63,497 bases of DNA from Nioella halotolerans (GCA_003428585.1 QVQC01000049.1:1-63497), one strand, 5' to 3'; shown: positions 18,980-29,000, counted from the stretch's first letter. Program-made: numbers and translations. The notes: a model not told the origin generated them from the letters alone.

Positions 18980-19150
18980 TCATGTCTCGTTATCCGTATC
19001 TGCCGCACCCGCCGCCTTGCGCGCCCGCGCCTGCGCCTTGCGCCGCGCCATGTTCGCCTTGAGCGCGGCCTTCAGCCGATCCTCGCGGCTTGACGTGGCG
19101 GGTTTCGCGGGGCGCTTGGGGGGATTCTCTTTCGGGGTCCTGTCGGTCAT
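18980..19150 (-). CDS. Small basic hypothetical protein
   Basis: A 56-residue reading frame with an ATG at 19150 (MTDRTPKENPPKRPAKPAT) and rich in Lys, Arg and Ala (EDRLKAALKANMARRKAQAR). The sequence predicts a short basic alpha-helix after a proline-rich disordered start. It lies 53 bp upstream of murA on the same strand. Similar short Lys/Arg/Ala-rich frames beside murA are familiar in Rhodobacteraceae. No function is known; RNA or DNA contact would fit its charge but is only inference. Confidence 0.6.
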   Translation of the reverse strand: MTDRTPKENPPKRPAKPATSSREDRLKAALKANMARRKAQARARKAAGAADTDNET

Positions 19151-19239
19151 GGCCCCTGCATACTACCCGAGCGAAAAAGGGTCCAGATTGCGCTTGCGCC
19201 GCCCCGCGATTGAGTCTAATCCACTGCCCACGATTGAAG

Positions 19240-19314
<75 letters not shown>

Positions 19315-19394
19315 CGTCCCTCGCACTTCAGTGGTCTCGCATTTTGCAATGATCGGGTCGCGCGACGACCGGCAGGGTGCGCCGCCCGCGCCGC

Positions 19395-20336
19395 CTACGC
19401 GGCAGCCAGCGTGGCAAGGATATCCTGCGCCATCGCCTGACCGGATCGCCACGCATCGCCGGCTTTCGCCCCCATCGTCCAGTCGCCACCGGCCCACAGG
19501 GTGCCGTCGCGCAGGAAGGCGCGTCCCAGCGGTGCGCCGGTCAGGCCGTGGCGCCAGCCATGCACGGCCAGATGGCGCGCGGTCGCGGGATCGGTGGCGA
19601 TCTCGGCGCAGAGCATGTCGCGCATGCGGACCTTTATCGCGTCGCGGTCGGTGTCGATATGCGCCCCGCTCCACCCGGCATTGGCCTGCGCGATCCATGT
19701 TCGGGCGGCAGCGCCACGGCCCGGCTTGCTGTCGTCGCGCGCGATCCACGACAGGGCGCGCGCCGGGGCGCGCCGCGTCACGAACGGCGCCGGCGCTTCT
19801 TTCGGAAACACGGCCAGAAGCGTCAGGCAGGGATGCATGAAGACGCCCCGAACGGCCCGCGCAAACGGATGCGCGGCGCCGACAAGGGCGGCGATTTGCG
19901 GCGCGGGAACGCTCAGCACCACGCGCGCGGCGACCTGCGTGCCACGGTCGGTATCCACCCGCCAACCCGCCCCGTCGGGCGACACCGCACCGACCTCGAC
20001 GCCCTGCGCGACATCGAGCCCGGCGGCGAGCGCGCGGGGGAGCGCGGCCATGCCACCGTGCCCCACGATGCGCGCCCGCCCATCGCCCGGGTCCCATCGC
20101 GCCACGGCGCCCGGCGCGGCGGCGGCGATCGCCTCGGCCTCGGGCCCGTCCGAGAGGTATTGCGCCCCGTGGTCGAGGCGCAGCTCTGCCGCGTCGATCG
20201 TGACCCGGCGGGTCGCCATACGCCCGCCGATGCCGCGCCCCTTGTCGATCAGGCGCACCGCAAGGCCCGCGTCTTGCAACACCCGCGCGCAGGCGATGCC
20301 GGTCACCCCGGCGCCGACGATCAGCACATCGCTCAT
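19395..20336 (-). CDS. NAD(P)/FAD-dependent oxidoreductase (renalase-like)
   Basis: A 313-residue flavoprotein with an N-terminal dinucleotide-binding fold, VLIVGAGVTGIACARVLQDAG, followed by the acidic-end motif and KGRGIGGRMATRR, typical of the renalase/amine-oxidase-like family. LDHGAQYLS and the C-terminal LWAGGDWTMGAKAGDAWRSG (FAD-binding end) complete the pattern. Renalases oxidise isomeric NAD(P)H forms; the substrate here is unknown. Its start overlaps the stop of the photolyase-like gene by four bases (ATGA), so the two flavoproteins are made together. A role in supplying electrons to, or repairing, the partner flavin is speculation. Confidence 0.82.
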   Translation of the reverse strand: MSDVLIVGAGVTGIACARVLQDAGLAVRLIDKGRGIGGRMATRRVTIDAAELRLDHGAQYLSDGPEAEAIAAAAPGAVARWDPGDGRARIVGHGGMAALPRALAAGLDVAQGVEVGAVSPDGAGWRVDTDRGTQVAARVVLSVPAPQIAALVGAAHPFARAVRGVFMHPCLTLLAVFPKEAPAPFVTRRAPARALSWIARDDSKPGRGAAARTWIAQANAGWSGAHIDTDRDAIKVRMRDMLCAEIATDPATARHLAVHGWRHGLTGAPLGRAFLRDGTLWAGGDWTMGAKAGDAWRSGQAMAQDILATLAAA

Positions 20337-21571
20337 GCCAGGCCCGCCTCGCGCAGGATCCGGGGGATCTGCTTTTTCACCTTGAAGAACCCGGCCGTGG
20401 CATGGGGCCAGATCAGCCGGTCCCAGTCGCGCTGCCATTCGGTCAGGGTGATGCCCGCCGCCTCCAGCGCCGGGGCGGCCTCGGTCAGCCAGTCGCGCAG
20501 CGGACCTTCGGGGACGTATGGCGTGACGATCTGCGCCGCGCCGGCCCGCGCCGCCCAGCGGGCAAGGTCGCCGGGCACCCCGGCGCGCATCCCGGTCACC
20601 GCGAGATTGCTGCGCGCCGCGGTGTCGTCCAGCGCCCCGGCCTCGAACGCCTGCACCGCGTCCGACACCGGGCGCGGCGACCGAAGGTGGCTGGATATCA
20701 GCGTCGCCGCCCCGCGCAGGTCCAGACCGGACAGGTCGAAATCCTCGGGGCGGCAGTCCTCTTCGGTGATCAGCAGGACAGAGGATTTGCCGGGGTCGGG
20801 CGCGATCGGGGCGCGCAGCGCCAGAAGGTCGGGCAGGCCGTCCGGTTCCTCCGCCTCCAGCCCCGATGTCACCTCGGCCAGATCCGCGGCGCGCGGCGTG
20901 AACCGGTCATCGGTGAATTTCGCAATGTTCCACGCCTGCGCGGCATAGGGTTTGCCCCGCGTGTGCAGCCCCGCGACCCAGCGCCAGCCCAGCGTGTTCG
21001 ACGCCGCGTCGCCGTCGAGCAGGTGGCGCAGGAAGAAATCCGCCCCCAGCCGCCACGGCAAGCCGAGGGTGAATACCCAGATCGAGGCGAACCACATGCG
21101 CGCATGGTTGTGCAGGTATCCCGTTTCCGCCAGTTCCGTGGCCCATGCGTCGAAACAGGCCAGCCCGGTCCGGCCCGCTTCTGCCGCGTCCACGTCGCGG
21201 CGCAGGCGGCGGTCGCGGTCCAGCGCCATCAGGTCGCGCTGAAGACCGTCGCGGTAGCTTGCCCAGACCTGTGGACGCCGTTCCAGCCAGCCCTTGAAAT
21301 AGCCGCGCCAGATCACTTCCTGCACGAACTTCTCTGCCCCCGCGTCGCCATGATGGGCCAGCGCCGTCGCCACCACGTCGCGTTCCAGCAGCAGACGCCG
21401 CCGGATGAACGGCGAGAGCGTGGACACGTCCCGGTGCCGCCCGGCCCCGCGGTCGACGTTGCGCCGCGCCGCGTAGAGCCGCCCCATGCGCGGGGCAAAG
21501 GCCTGCATCGCCGCCTCGCCGGCCGCGCGGGTGGGCTCGGGACAGGGCGGGGCCACATCGTCGAAAGTCAT
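20333..21571 (-). CDS. Cryptochrome/photolyase-like protein with rearranged domains
   Basis: A 412-residue protein that begins directly with the helical FAD-binding domain of photolyases (about residues 12-225). LSPFIRRRLL, KFVQEVIWRGYFKGWLE, GYLHNHARMWFASIWV and LLDGDAASNTLGWRWVAGLH are clear counterparts of the FAD-contact segments. The usual N-terminal alpha/beta antenna domain is missing. Instead residues 262-412 look like an alpha/beta tail (KSSVLLITEEDCRPEDF, then IVTPYVPEGPLRDWL and LEAAGITL) ending in WPHATAGFFKVKKQIPRIL. This suggests a permuted or antenna-relocated photolyase/cryptochrome. Whether it repairs DNA or is a light sensor is unknown. It is the first gene of a two-gene unit with a renalase-like flavoprotein. 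Confidence 0.78.
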   Translation of the reverse strand: MTFDDVAPPCPEPTRAAGEAAMQAFAPRMGRLYAARRNVDRGAGRHRDVSTLSPFIRRRLLLERDVVATALAHHGDAGAEKFVQEVIWRGYFKGWLERRPQVWASYRDGLQRDLMALDRDRRLRRDVDAAEAGRTGLACFDAWATELAETGYLHNHARMWFASIWVFTLGLPWRLGADFFLRHLLDGDAASNTLGWRWVAGLHTRGKPYAAQAWNIAKFTDDRFTPRAADLAEVTSGLEAEEPDGLPDLLALRAPIAPDPGKSSVLLITEEDCRPEDFDLSGLDLRGAATLISSHLRSPRPVSDAVQAFEAGALDDTAARSNLAVTGMRAGVPGDLARWAARAGAAQIVTPYVPEGPLRDWLTEAAPALEAAGITLTEWQRDWDRLIWPHATAGFFKVKKQIPRILREAGLA

Positions 21572-21674
21572 CGATATCTCCGGTCTTGCAAGGTGACACG
21601 CAAGGTAAGCGTCGGCGCCCGCTTGTCGATGTCACGACCGGGAAATCTGGACGCTGGGCTTGCTCGGCCCGCCT

Positions 21675-22196
21675 CTAGGCCGGTTCGGGCAGTGCCCCGA
21701 CGGCCGCCTGCGTCCAGCCGATGATCGCCTGCCGGTCCGGCGGCAGCGGAACTGACAAACCTTCTGCGAAAGTGTCGAACGCATCCCGGTTCAGACGGTT
21801 CAGGCCGACCAGCACCGGAACATCCAGCGCCAGCGCCTCGGCGATCACGTCGCGAAAGCCGCGCCCCTCGGCCTCGTGCTTGCCGAACTTGTTGACGATC
21901 AGAAGATCCGTTTGCGGCGACAGGCGCGCGCTGACCTCTGCCACCGCCGTTTCCAGCGCCGCCGGATCAAGCCGGCAGCCGCGCGCGGCGCTGCCAAGGT
22001 GCTGGCTGATGCGCAGGACGGGGCCGTCGGGCAGAACCTTTACATCCATGTCGCAGGGGCCGTCGGTGGCGCGTTCGGTGTTGATCTGGATCGTGCCGCA
22101 ACAGCACAGCCCGCGCGCGGCAAGATCGGCGGCGACGGTCTTGAGCAGCAGGTCGGTATCGCCGCGCCCCGGCGCCATCGTGTAGGCGAGTTTCAT
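21675..22196 (-). CDS. DUF2478 protein (putative NTPase-like), end of nar unit
   Basis: A 173-residue protein of the DUF2478 family, often found near molybdenum- or nitrate-related genes. The N-terminal LAYTMAPGRGDTDLLL is in the place of a P-loop but lacks the GK[ST] signature. Conserved family parts are CDMDVKVL, ISQHLGSAARGCRLD and LLIVNKFGKHEAEGRGFRDVIAEAL. Three Cys in a row (CCC) follow the first helix, and a further Cys lies in GCRLD. It ends the minus-strand nitrate cluster, 71 bp after the PPIase gene. A role in molybdenum-enzyme assembly or regulation is inferred only from position. Confidence 0.8.
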   Translation of the reverse strand: MKLAYTMAPGRGDTDLLLKTVAADLAARGLCCCGTIQINTERATDGPCDMDVKVLPDGPVLRISQHLGSAARGCRLDPAALETAVAEVSARLSPQTDLLIVNKFGKHEAEGRGFRDVIAEALALDVPVLVGLNRLNRDAFDTFAEGLSVPLPPDRQAIIGWTQAAVGALPEPA

Positions 22197-22267
22197 GTCA
22201 TGTCTCCTCGGGTCTTGCGGGGTGGTTGCGACCGGGGGCGCAGCAGGGCCGGCCCCCTTTCGCGTGC

Positions 22268-23062
22268 TCAGATCGGGTCGAGGGTTGCGCCCGCGATCTC
22301 GCTTCGGGCGGCCAGTCCGGCGATGAAATCGCGCGAGGCCCGTGCCCAGGCCGCCTTTTCCAGCGCCTGCGTGATCTTCGGCGCGACCGTCTCGAAGGGC
22401 AGAACCTCCCCGGGGGCGACGGCGTTCAGGCGGATGACGTGCCAGCCGTGGCGCGTTTGCACCGGCTCCGGCGTGATTTCTTCAGCCTTGAGCGCGCGCA
22501 GGGCGGCCTCGAATTCCGGCACGCTGTCACCCGGTCCGAGCTGGCCAAGCGCACCGCCCGCCGATTTGGAGCCGCAATCGCTTTCGCGCGCGGCAAGCGT
22601 GGCAAAGCCCTTGGCGTCGCCGTCGAGCCGCGCGATCAGCGCCTCGGCGCGGGCCTTGGCGGCGGCGCTTTCGGCCGCGTCATGCGGGTCGCAGGCGATC
22701 AGGATATGCGACGCGTCCCACAGCGGGGCGGAGCGGAAGCGATCCGGGTCACGCGCCCATTCGGCGCGCACGTGGTCCGCCGTTATCTCCGGCATCTCCA
22801 CTGCCTCTTCCAGCAGCGCGCGGATCAGCGCCTCCTCCTCCGTTTCGACCCGGCCCGGCGCCAGTTCCTGCGCCTCGGCCGTCAGGCGGCGGCGCGCCGC
22901 CTCCTGCAGCAGCAGCGCGCGGATGGTCAGCGCCTGCGCCGCCTTGCGCCACGCGATACCCGGCTTGCCCCTTGGGCCGCTGTGGTTCTGTGCCTCGGCC
23001 GCGATGGCGGCCGGGGCGATGGTTTCACCGTTGACGATGACATCGGGGAACAACGCATTCAT
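22268..23062 (-). CDS. Parvulin-type peptidyl-prolyl isomerase in the nar unit
   Basis: A 264-residue PPIase with a rotamase/PpiC domain in the C-terminal half (about residues 115-240): WDASHILIACDPHD, DCGSKSAGGALGQLGPGDSVPEFEAAL and TRHGWHVIRL. The N-terminal half is helical, resembling the NifM/SurA-type chaperone part. No signal peptide is seen, so it should act in the cytoplasm, where NarGH is folded and loaded with cofactors. I chose the ATG at 23062 with GGAG eight bases upstream; a GTG at 23071 is the alternative, overlapping the narI stop. In Paracoccus and relatives a similar isomerase gene follows narI; a role in nitrate reductase maturation is inferred. Confidence 0.85.
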   Translation of the reverse strand: MNALFPDVIVNGETIAPAAIAAEAQNHSGPRGKPGIAWRKAAQALTIRALLLQEAARRRLTAEAQELAPGRVETEEEALIRALLEEAVEMPEITADHVRAEWARDPDRFRSAPLWDASHILIACDPHDAAESAAAKARAEALIARLDGDAKGFATLAARESDCGSKSAGGALGQLGPGDSVPEFEAALRALKAEEITPEPVQTRHGWHVIRLNAVAPGEVLPFETVAPKITQALEKAAWARASRDFIAGLAARSEIAGATLDPI

Positions 23063-23067
23063 CGTCT

Positions 23068-23847
23068 TCACTCCGCCGGGGTTTCGGGCGCGGAATGCCC
23101 TTGCCGCTTGTCAAAGGCGCGGCGGCGCTCCTCCAGCGGGCGGGACCGGCGCGAGCGCACGATCTGGAAACCGGACCGCGTCAGCAGGTAGCGGAACGGC
23201 GCTGCAAAGCCCGACCAGATATGCACCAGCCGCGTGAAAGGAAACAGCATGGTGATGACCAGGCCAAGGAAGATGTGCAGCTTGTAGAGCCAGTGCACGT
23301 CCACGACCGTGACCCACGCGTTGATGTTCCACGTCACCACGCTTTGCGACCACATCATGAAGCGGACCATTTCCGAGCCGTCCATGTGTTGCAGCGTCTG
23401 GGTCATGGTCAGCAGCCCGATCGCCAGTTGCAGCCAGATCAGCCCCGCGATCGCGATATCGGCATGGGTGGAGGTGACGCGGATGCGCGGGTCGGTCAGG
23501 CGGCGGTGTAACAGCATGGTTGACCCGATCAGCGCCGCGACACCGGCCGGGCCGCCGATCAGAACGGCCATCCATTGTTTCAGGCCATACGGAATAGCCA
23601 GCATGTCCAGCACCCAGACCGGCGTGAACAGGCCGATCAGGTGACCGAAGAACAGCGTGATGATCCCGACATGGAACAGGATCGAGCCCCAGATCAGATG
23701 CTTGCGGCGCAAAAGCTGGCTGGAGGAGCTTTTCCAGGTGAACGGGTCGCGTTCGTAACGCGCGATGGAACCCAGCAGGAACACCGTCAGCGCCACGTAG
23801 GGCATGACCCCGAACAGCATGAAGTTGATATCGAAATTGGCGAACAT
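23068..23847 (-). CDS. narI: Respiratory nitrate reductase gamma subunit (cytochrome b)
   Basis: A 259-residue integral membrane protein with five predicted helices, matching NarI. It oxidises quinol and passes electrons through two b hemes to NarH. Haem-ligand histidines are visible in the second helix (FHVGIITLFFGHLIG) and in the last helices (DVHWLYKLHIFLGLVITMLFPFTRLVHIWS). The N-terminus FDINFMLFGVMPYVALTVFLLGSIARYERDPFTWKSSSSQLL is typical. It lies 11 bases after narJ and overlaps or abuts the PPIase start. Confidence 0.97.
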   Translation of the reverse strand: MFANFDINFMLFGVMPYVALTVFLLGSIARYERDPFTWKSSSSQLLRRKHLIWGSILFHVGIITLFFGHLIGLFTPVWVLDMLAIPYGLKQWMAVLIGGPAGVAALIGSTMLLHRRLTDPRIRVTSTHADIAIAGLIWLQLAIGLLTMTQTLQHMDGSEMVRFMMWSQSVVTWNINAWVTVVDVHWLYKLHIFLGLVITMLFPFTRLVHIWSGFAAPFRYLLTRSGFQIVRSRRSRPLEERRRAFDKRQGHSAPETPAE

Positions 23848-23858
23848 TTGCTTGTCTC

Positions 23859-24569
23859 CTATTGGGCGGCGGGCGACGCGGCGGCGCCGCGCGCCTTGGG
23901 GTCCATCTGGGCGAGCATGTCGCGCACCTGCGGGCAGCCGGCATTGGGGTCGGGGCCGAAGGTGACCTCGGCCTCCTCCCAGACGGCATCGAGCGCCTCC
24001 AGATCGGTCGGGTCATCGTCGGGCTGGTCCAGCAGTTCCGCCACCGCCGCGCTGTCAACCTGCACGTGGGCAAGCTGCACAAGGCCATCGAAGACCGGCG
24101 CATAGAGGCTTTCGCGCCGGGCGAGGCGCGCGCCGATGGCGGCAACGATATGCGCGGCATCCTGCAGGGTTTCCGTCGCCTCGGCCGTGGGCCGGGTGGC
24201 GAGGTATTCCAGCAGCACCGGCAGGTGGTCGGGCAGTTCGGTCGTCGCCGGTTCGACCCCGGCGGCACGGTAGGTCTCCATCAGGCTGACCATGGCGCTG
24301 CCGCGTTCCCGGCTTTCGCCGTGAACATGCTCGAACAGGTTGAGCGACAGGGTGCGCGACCGGTCGAACAGCATGACGTAGTCTTCCTGCACGTCATAGA
24401 TGTCGCCCTGCCCCAGCCGCCCCAGCAGCGGGCGCAGCGCGTCGCGCAGATCCGCAGGCAGGCGCGGGTCGGCGGTGACGACCGCGCCGATCTCCGGCAT
24501 CGCGGCCTGCAATTCCGCCGTCGGGTAGCTCAGCAGAAGCGAGAGCGACTTGAGGGTGCGGTCCATCAT
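23859..24569 (-). CDS. narJ: Nitrate reductase molybdenum cofactor assembly chaperone
   Basis: A 236-residue NarJ-type chaperone (TorD/DmsD/NarJ fold). It binds the N-terminus of apo-NarG and assists molybdenum cofactor and iron-sulfur insertion before membrane attachment. Typical segments are LSLLLSYPTAELQAAMPEI, DYVMLFDRSRTLSLNLFEHVHGESRERGSAMVSL and LPDHLPVLLEYLA. The C-terminus is acidic, then Ala/Pro-rich. The start codon overlaps the narH stop (TGATG). Confidence 0.95.
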   Translation of the reverse strand: MMDRTLKSLSLLLSYPTAELQAAMPEIGAVVTADPRLPADLRDALRPLLGRLGQGDIYDVQEDYVMLFDRSRTLSLNLFEHVHGESRERGSAMVSLMETYRAAGVEPATTELPDHLPVLLEYLATRPTAEATETLQDAAHIVAAIGARLARRESLYAPVFDGLVQLAHVQVDSAAVAELLDQPDDDPTDLEALDAVWEEAEVTFGPDPNAGCPQVRDMLAQMDPKARGAAASPAAQ

Positions 24570-26098
24570 CAGAAGGTCTCCGTCGGAAGGGTGAGGGGTT
24601 TGGTCTTCTTGCCGCCGAACAGCGAATAGGTGTTCTGCGAGCCGGTGGAGCAACCATTCCCATCGGTAAAGCCGCAGCCGCCGCGGATGTCGGCGCCGTC
24701 TTCCACCTGTTCGCGGTGCGCCGTGGGAATGGCGAAGCGGTCCTCGTAATCTGCGATGGCCATGATCTTGTACATGTCCTCGATCACCCGGCCCGACATG
24801 CCGACGCGGGCGGCGATGCCCTCGTCGCGCACGCCGTCCACGCTGAGCGCGCGCATGTAAAGCCGCATCGCGGACATGCGCTCCAGCGCGGTCACGATCG
24901 GCGCCTCGTCGCCCGCCGTCAGCATGTTGGCAAGGTATTTCACCGGGATGCGCAGGCTGCGCACGTCGGGCATCTGGTCGCTCATGGCGACCTGCCCCGC
25001 CTCTGCCGCGTTCTGGATCGGGCTGAGCGGCGGAATATACCACACCATCGGCAGCGTCCGGTATTCGGGATGCAGCGGGAAGGCGACCTTCCACTCCATC
25101 GCCATTTTCCAGACGGGGCTGACCTTGGCCGCCTCGATCCAGTCCTCGGGCACGCCGTCGCGGCGGGCGGCTTCGATCACCTCCGGGTCGTGCGGGTCGA
25201 GGAACACGTCCATCTGCGCATCGTATAGGTCGGTCTCCTTCTCGGCATTGGCGGCCGCCTCGATCTTGTCGGCGTCATAGAGGATCACGCCCAGATAGCG
25301 GATGCGCCCCACGCAGGTTTCCGAGCAGACGGTTGGCTGGCCGGACTCGATCCGCGGATAGCAGAAGGTGCATTTCTCGGATTTGCCGCTTTCCCAGTTG
25401 TAATAGACTTTCTTGTAGGGACAGCCCGAGATGCACATCCGCCAGCCGCGGCATTTTTCCTGGTCGATCAGGACGATGCCGTCCTCTTCGCGCTTATAGA
25501 TCGCGCCCGAGGGGCAGGAGGCCGAGCAGGTCGGGTTGAGGCAGTGTTCACACAACCGCGGCAGATACATCATGAAGGTATTTTCATACTCTCCGTAGAT
25601 CTCCTTCTGCACATTCTCGAAATTGTAGTCCTGCGACCGCTTCGAAAACTCGCCGCCGAGGATTTCCTCCCAGTTCGGGCCTTTCTCGATCTTCTCCATC
25701 CGCTCGCCGGTGATCTTGGACCGGGGCCGAGCCGTCGGGAAATGATCCATGTCGGGGGCGGATTTCAGGTGGTCGTGGTCGAAATCGAACGGCTCGTAAT
25801 AGTCGTCGATCTCGGGCAGGTCCGGGTTGGCGAAGATGTTGGCAAGGATGCGCCACTTGGCGCCCTGCTTGGGCTGCAACTTGCCGCGCGCGTTGCGCAC
25901 CCAGCCGCCGTTCCATCGTTTCTGGTTTTCCCAGTCGGTGGGGTAGCCGGTGCCGGGCTTGGTTTCCACGTTGTTGAACCATGCGTATTCGACGCCTTCG
26001 CGCGTCGTCCACACGTTCTTGCAGGTGACCGAGCAGGTGTGACACCCGATACATTTGTCGAGGTTCAGGACCTTGCCGATTTGCGCACGAACTCTCAT
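24569..26098 (-). CDS. narH: Respiratory nitrate reductase beta subunit (iron-sulfur)
   Basis: A 509-residue ferredoxin-like electron-transfer subunit with four cysteine clusters: CIGCHTCSVTCKN near the N-terminus, then CEHCLNPTCSASCPSGAIYKR, CRGWRMCISGCPYKK and CTFCYPRIESGQPTVCSETC. The Trp within CRGWRMC replaces a cluster Cys and gives the known 3Fe-4S centre of NarH. Electrons run from the NarI hemes to NarG. Length and sequence are standard. The start overlaps the narG stop by four bases. Confidence 0.98.
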   Translation of the reverse strand: MRVRAQIGKVLNLDKCIGCHTCSVTCKNVWTTREGVEYAWFNNVETKPGTGYPTDWENQKRWNGGWVRNARGKLQPKQGAKWRILANIFANPDLPEIDDYYEPFDFDHDHLKSAPDMDHFPTARPRSKITGERMEKIEKGPNWEEILGGEFSKRSQDYNFENVQKEIYGEYENTFMMYLPRLCEHCLNPTCSASCPSGAIYKREEDGIVLIDQEKCRGWRMCISGCPYKKVYYNWESGKSEKCTFCYPRIESGQPTVCSETCVGRIRYLGVILYDADKIEAAANAEKETDLYDAQMDVFLDPHDPEVIEAARRDGVPEDWIEAAKVSPVWKMAMEWKVAFPLHPEYRTLPMVWYIPPLSPIQNAAEAGQVAMSDQMPDVRSLRIPVKYLANMLTAGDEAPIVTALERMSAMRLYMRALSVDGVRDEGIAARVGMSGRVIEDMYKIMAIADYEDRFAIPTAHREQVEDGADIRGGCGFTDGNGCSTGSQNTYSLFGGKKTKPLTLPTETF

Positions 26099-29000
26099 TC
26101 CGCTGCCTCCATGTTGCCGGTTGCGGACTGGCTTGCGGGCTGATCCAGCCAGTCGATCTTGGTCATCTTGCGCACGATCACGAACTCGTCGCGGTTGCTG
26201 CCCACGGTGCCGTAGTAGTTGAACCCGTAGGACAGCTGCGCGTAGCCGCCGATCATGTGCGTGGGTTTCAGCGTGGCGCGGGTCACCGAGTTGTGGATGC
26301 CGCCGCGATGGCCGGTCTTTTCCGATCCGGGCGTGTTCACGATCTTTTCCTGCGCGTGATACATGAACAGCGTGCCCTGCTTGATCCGCTGGCTCACCAC
26401 CACTCGCGCGGTCAGCGCGCCGTTGATGTTGTACGCCTCGACCCAGTCGTTATCGACAAGGCCCGCCTTCTGCGCGTCGATCTCGGACATCCAGACGACC
26501 GGCCCGCCCCTGTTGAGCGTCAGCATCAGCAGGTTGTCGGTATAGGTGGAGTGGATACCCCATTTCTGGTGCGGCGTGATGAAGTTCAGCACCACGTGCG
26601 GGCTGCCCTCCGCGGCGTCGCTGTTGACAGCCTCGGTGATGGTCTTGAGGTCCACCGGCGGGCGGTAGCCCACGAACCCCTCGCCGAAGGCGCGCATCCA
26701 CAGGTGATCCTGGTAGAGTTGCTGACGCCCTGTAAGCGTGCGCCACGGGATCAACTCGTGCACGTTGGTGTAGCCCGCGTTGTAGCTGACGGTTTCGCTT
26801 TCGATCCCCGACCATGTCGGCGACGAGATGATCTTGCGCGGTTGCGCCGCGATATCGCGGAAACGGATCTTGGTGTGATGCGCGCCCTCGGCCAGGTGGG
26901 CATGTTCGCGCCCGGTGGGCTTTTCCAGTTCTTCCCACGCCTTGACCGCGACATTACCGTTGGTCTCTGGCGCCAGCATCAGGATCATCTCGCAGGCGTC
27001 GATGGCGGTTTCCAGCTTCGGCTGGCCGTTTGAAACGCCCTCGTCCAGAACCGCGCCGTTCAGGTCGCGCAGGCCCTGCACCTCCTCCTCGGTGTTCCAG
27101 GTGATGCCCTTGCCGCCATTGCCAAGCTTTTCCAGAAGCGGGCCGACGGAGGTAAACTTGGCATAGAGGTTGGGATAATCCCGCTCCACCGCGACGTAGT
27201 TGGGCGCGGTCTTGCCCGGGATCAGGTCGCATTCGCCCTTTTTCCAGTCGCGGACTTCGGCCTGTGCCAATTCGCCCGGCGTGTCATGCAGAAGCGGAAG
27301 CTGGACGATGTCCGTCTCCACCCCCAGCACTTCGGGCGCGACCTCGGAAAACTTCCTGGCGATCGTCTTGAAGATGTCCCAGTCCGAGCGGCTTTCGTAG
27401 GCCGGGTCCACCGCCGCCTGCAGCGGGTGGATGAACGGGTGCATGTCCGAGGTGTTCAGGTCGTCCTTTTCGTACCAGCTGGCCGTCGGCAAGACGATGT
27501 CCGAATAGACGCAGGTGGTGGACATGCGGAAGTCGATGGTCACCAGAAGGTCGAGCTTGCCCTCCGGCGCCGCCTCGTGCCAGCGGGCCTCCTTCGGCAT
27601 CACGCCGCCTTCCTCGCCCAGATCCTTGCCCATCACGCCGTGATCGGTGCCCAAGAGGTGCTTGAGGAAGTATTCGTGCCCCTTGCCGGAGGAGCCCAGC
27701 AGGTTGGAGCGCCACACGAACAGGTTGCGCGGCCAATTCTCCGGCGCGTCCGGGTCTTGGCAGGACATTTCCAGATCGCCGGATTTCAGCCCGTCGGCAA
27801 CGTAATCCTTGATCTCCTTGCCCGCCGCCTTGGCCGCCTTCGAGACCTCCAGCGGGTTGGCCTTGAGCTGCGGGGCGGAGGGCAGCCAGCCCATGCGTTC
27901 GGCGCGGATGTTGTAGTCGATCAGGCTGATATCCCAATCGCCCTCCGGCGCCGTGGGCGACAGGATCTCGCCCGCGCGCAGCGTCTCGTAGCGCCACTGG
28001 TCGGTATGGGCATACCAGCAGGAGGTGGAGTTCATGTGCCGCGGCGGGCGGTTCCAGTCGAGCGCGAAGGCCAGCGGTTGCCAGCCCGTTTGCGGGCGCA
28101 GTTTTTCCTGCCCGACATAGTGCGACCAGCCGCCGCCCTCCTGCCCGATGCAGCCGCACATCACCAGCATGTTGATGATGCCGCGGTAGTTCATGTCCAT
28201 GTGGTACCAGTGGTTCAGACCGGCCCCGAGGATGACCATCGACTTGCCATGCGTCTTTTCGGCGTTGCCCGCGAATTCGCGCGCCACGGCGATGATCTTC
28301 TCGCGCGCCACGCCGGTGATCTTCTCGGCCCAGGCCGGGGTGTAGGGCAGATCCTCGTCGAAATCCTTGGACACCCAGTCACCGCCAAGGCCCCGATCCA
28401 GCCCGTAATTGGCACAGAAGAGATCGAAGACCGTGGCGACCAGCACCTCCTCGCCGTCTGCCAGTGTCACCCGCTTGGCGGGGATGTTGCGCGTCAGCAC
28501 CTCGGCGTGGTCGCATTTCACGAAGTCGCCCGTTGCCGCACCGCCGAAATAGGGGAAATCGACGCCGACGACCTCGTCATGATCTTCTTCGAGGATCTGG
28601 CTCAGGCGCAGATTCGTCTCGGCGTCCCCGGCGCGGTCTTCGAGGTTCCACTTGCCCTCCTCGCCCCAGCGAAAGCCGATGGATCCGTTGGGCGCGACGA
28701 TGCTGCCCGACGCCCTGTCATGGGCGACGGTCTTCCAGTCGGGGTTGTTGGCCTCGCCCAGTGCCCCGTCGAAATCCTCGGCGCGCAGCATCCGGCCCGG
28801 CACAAGCTGGCCGTCCTTTTCATCCAGCCGCACCAGCATCGGCATGTCGGTGTATTTGCGGGCATAGTCCTCGAAATACTCGGCCTGCCGGTCGAGGTGG
28901 TATTCGCGCAGGATCACGTGGCCCATGGCCATCGCAAGGGCGGCATCGGTGCCCGCCTGCGGGTTCAGCCAGATGTCACCGAACTTCGCGGCCTCGGAAT

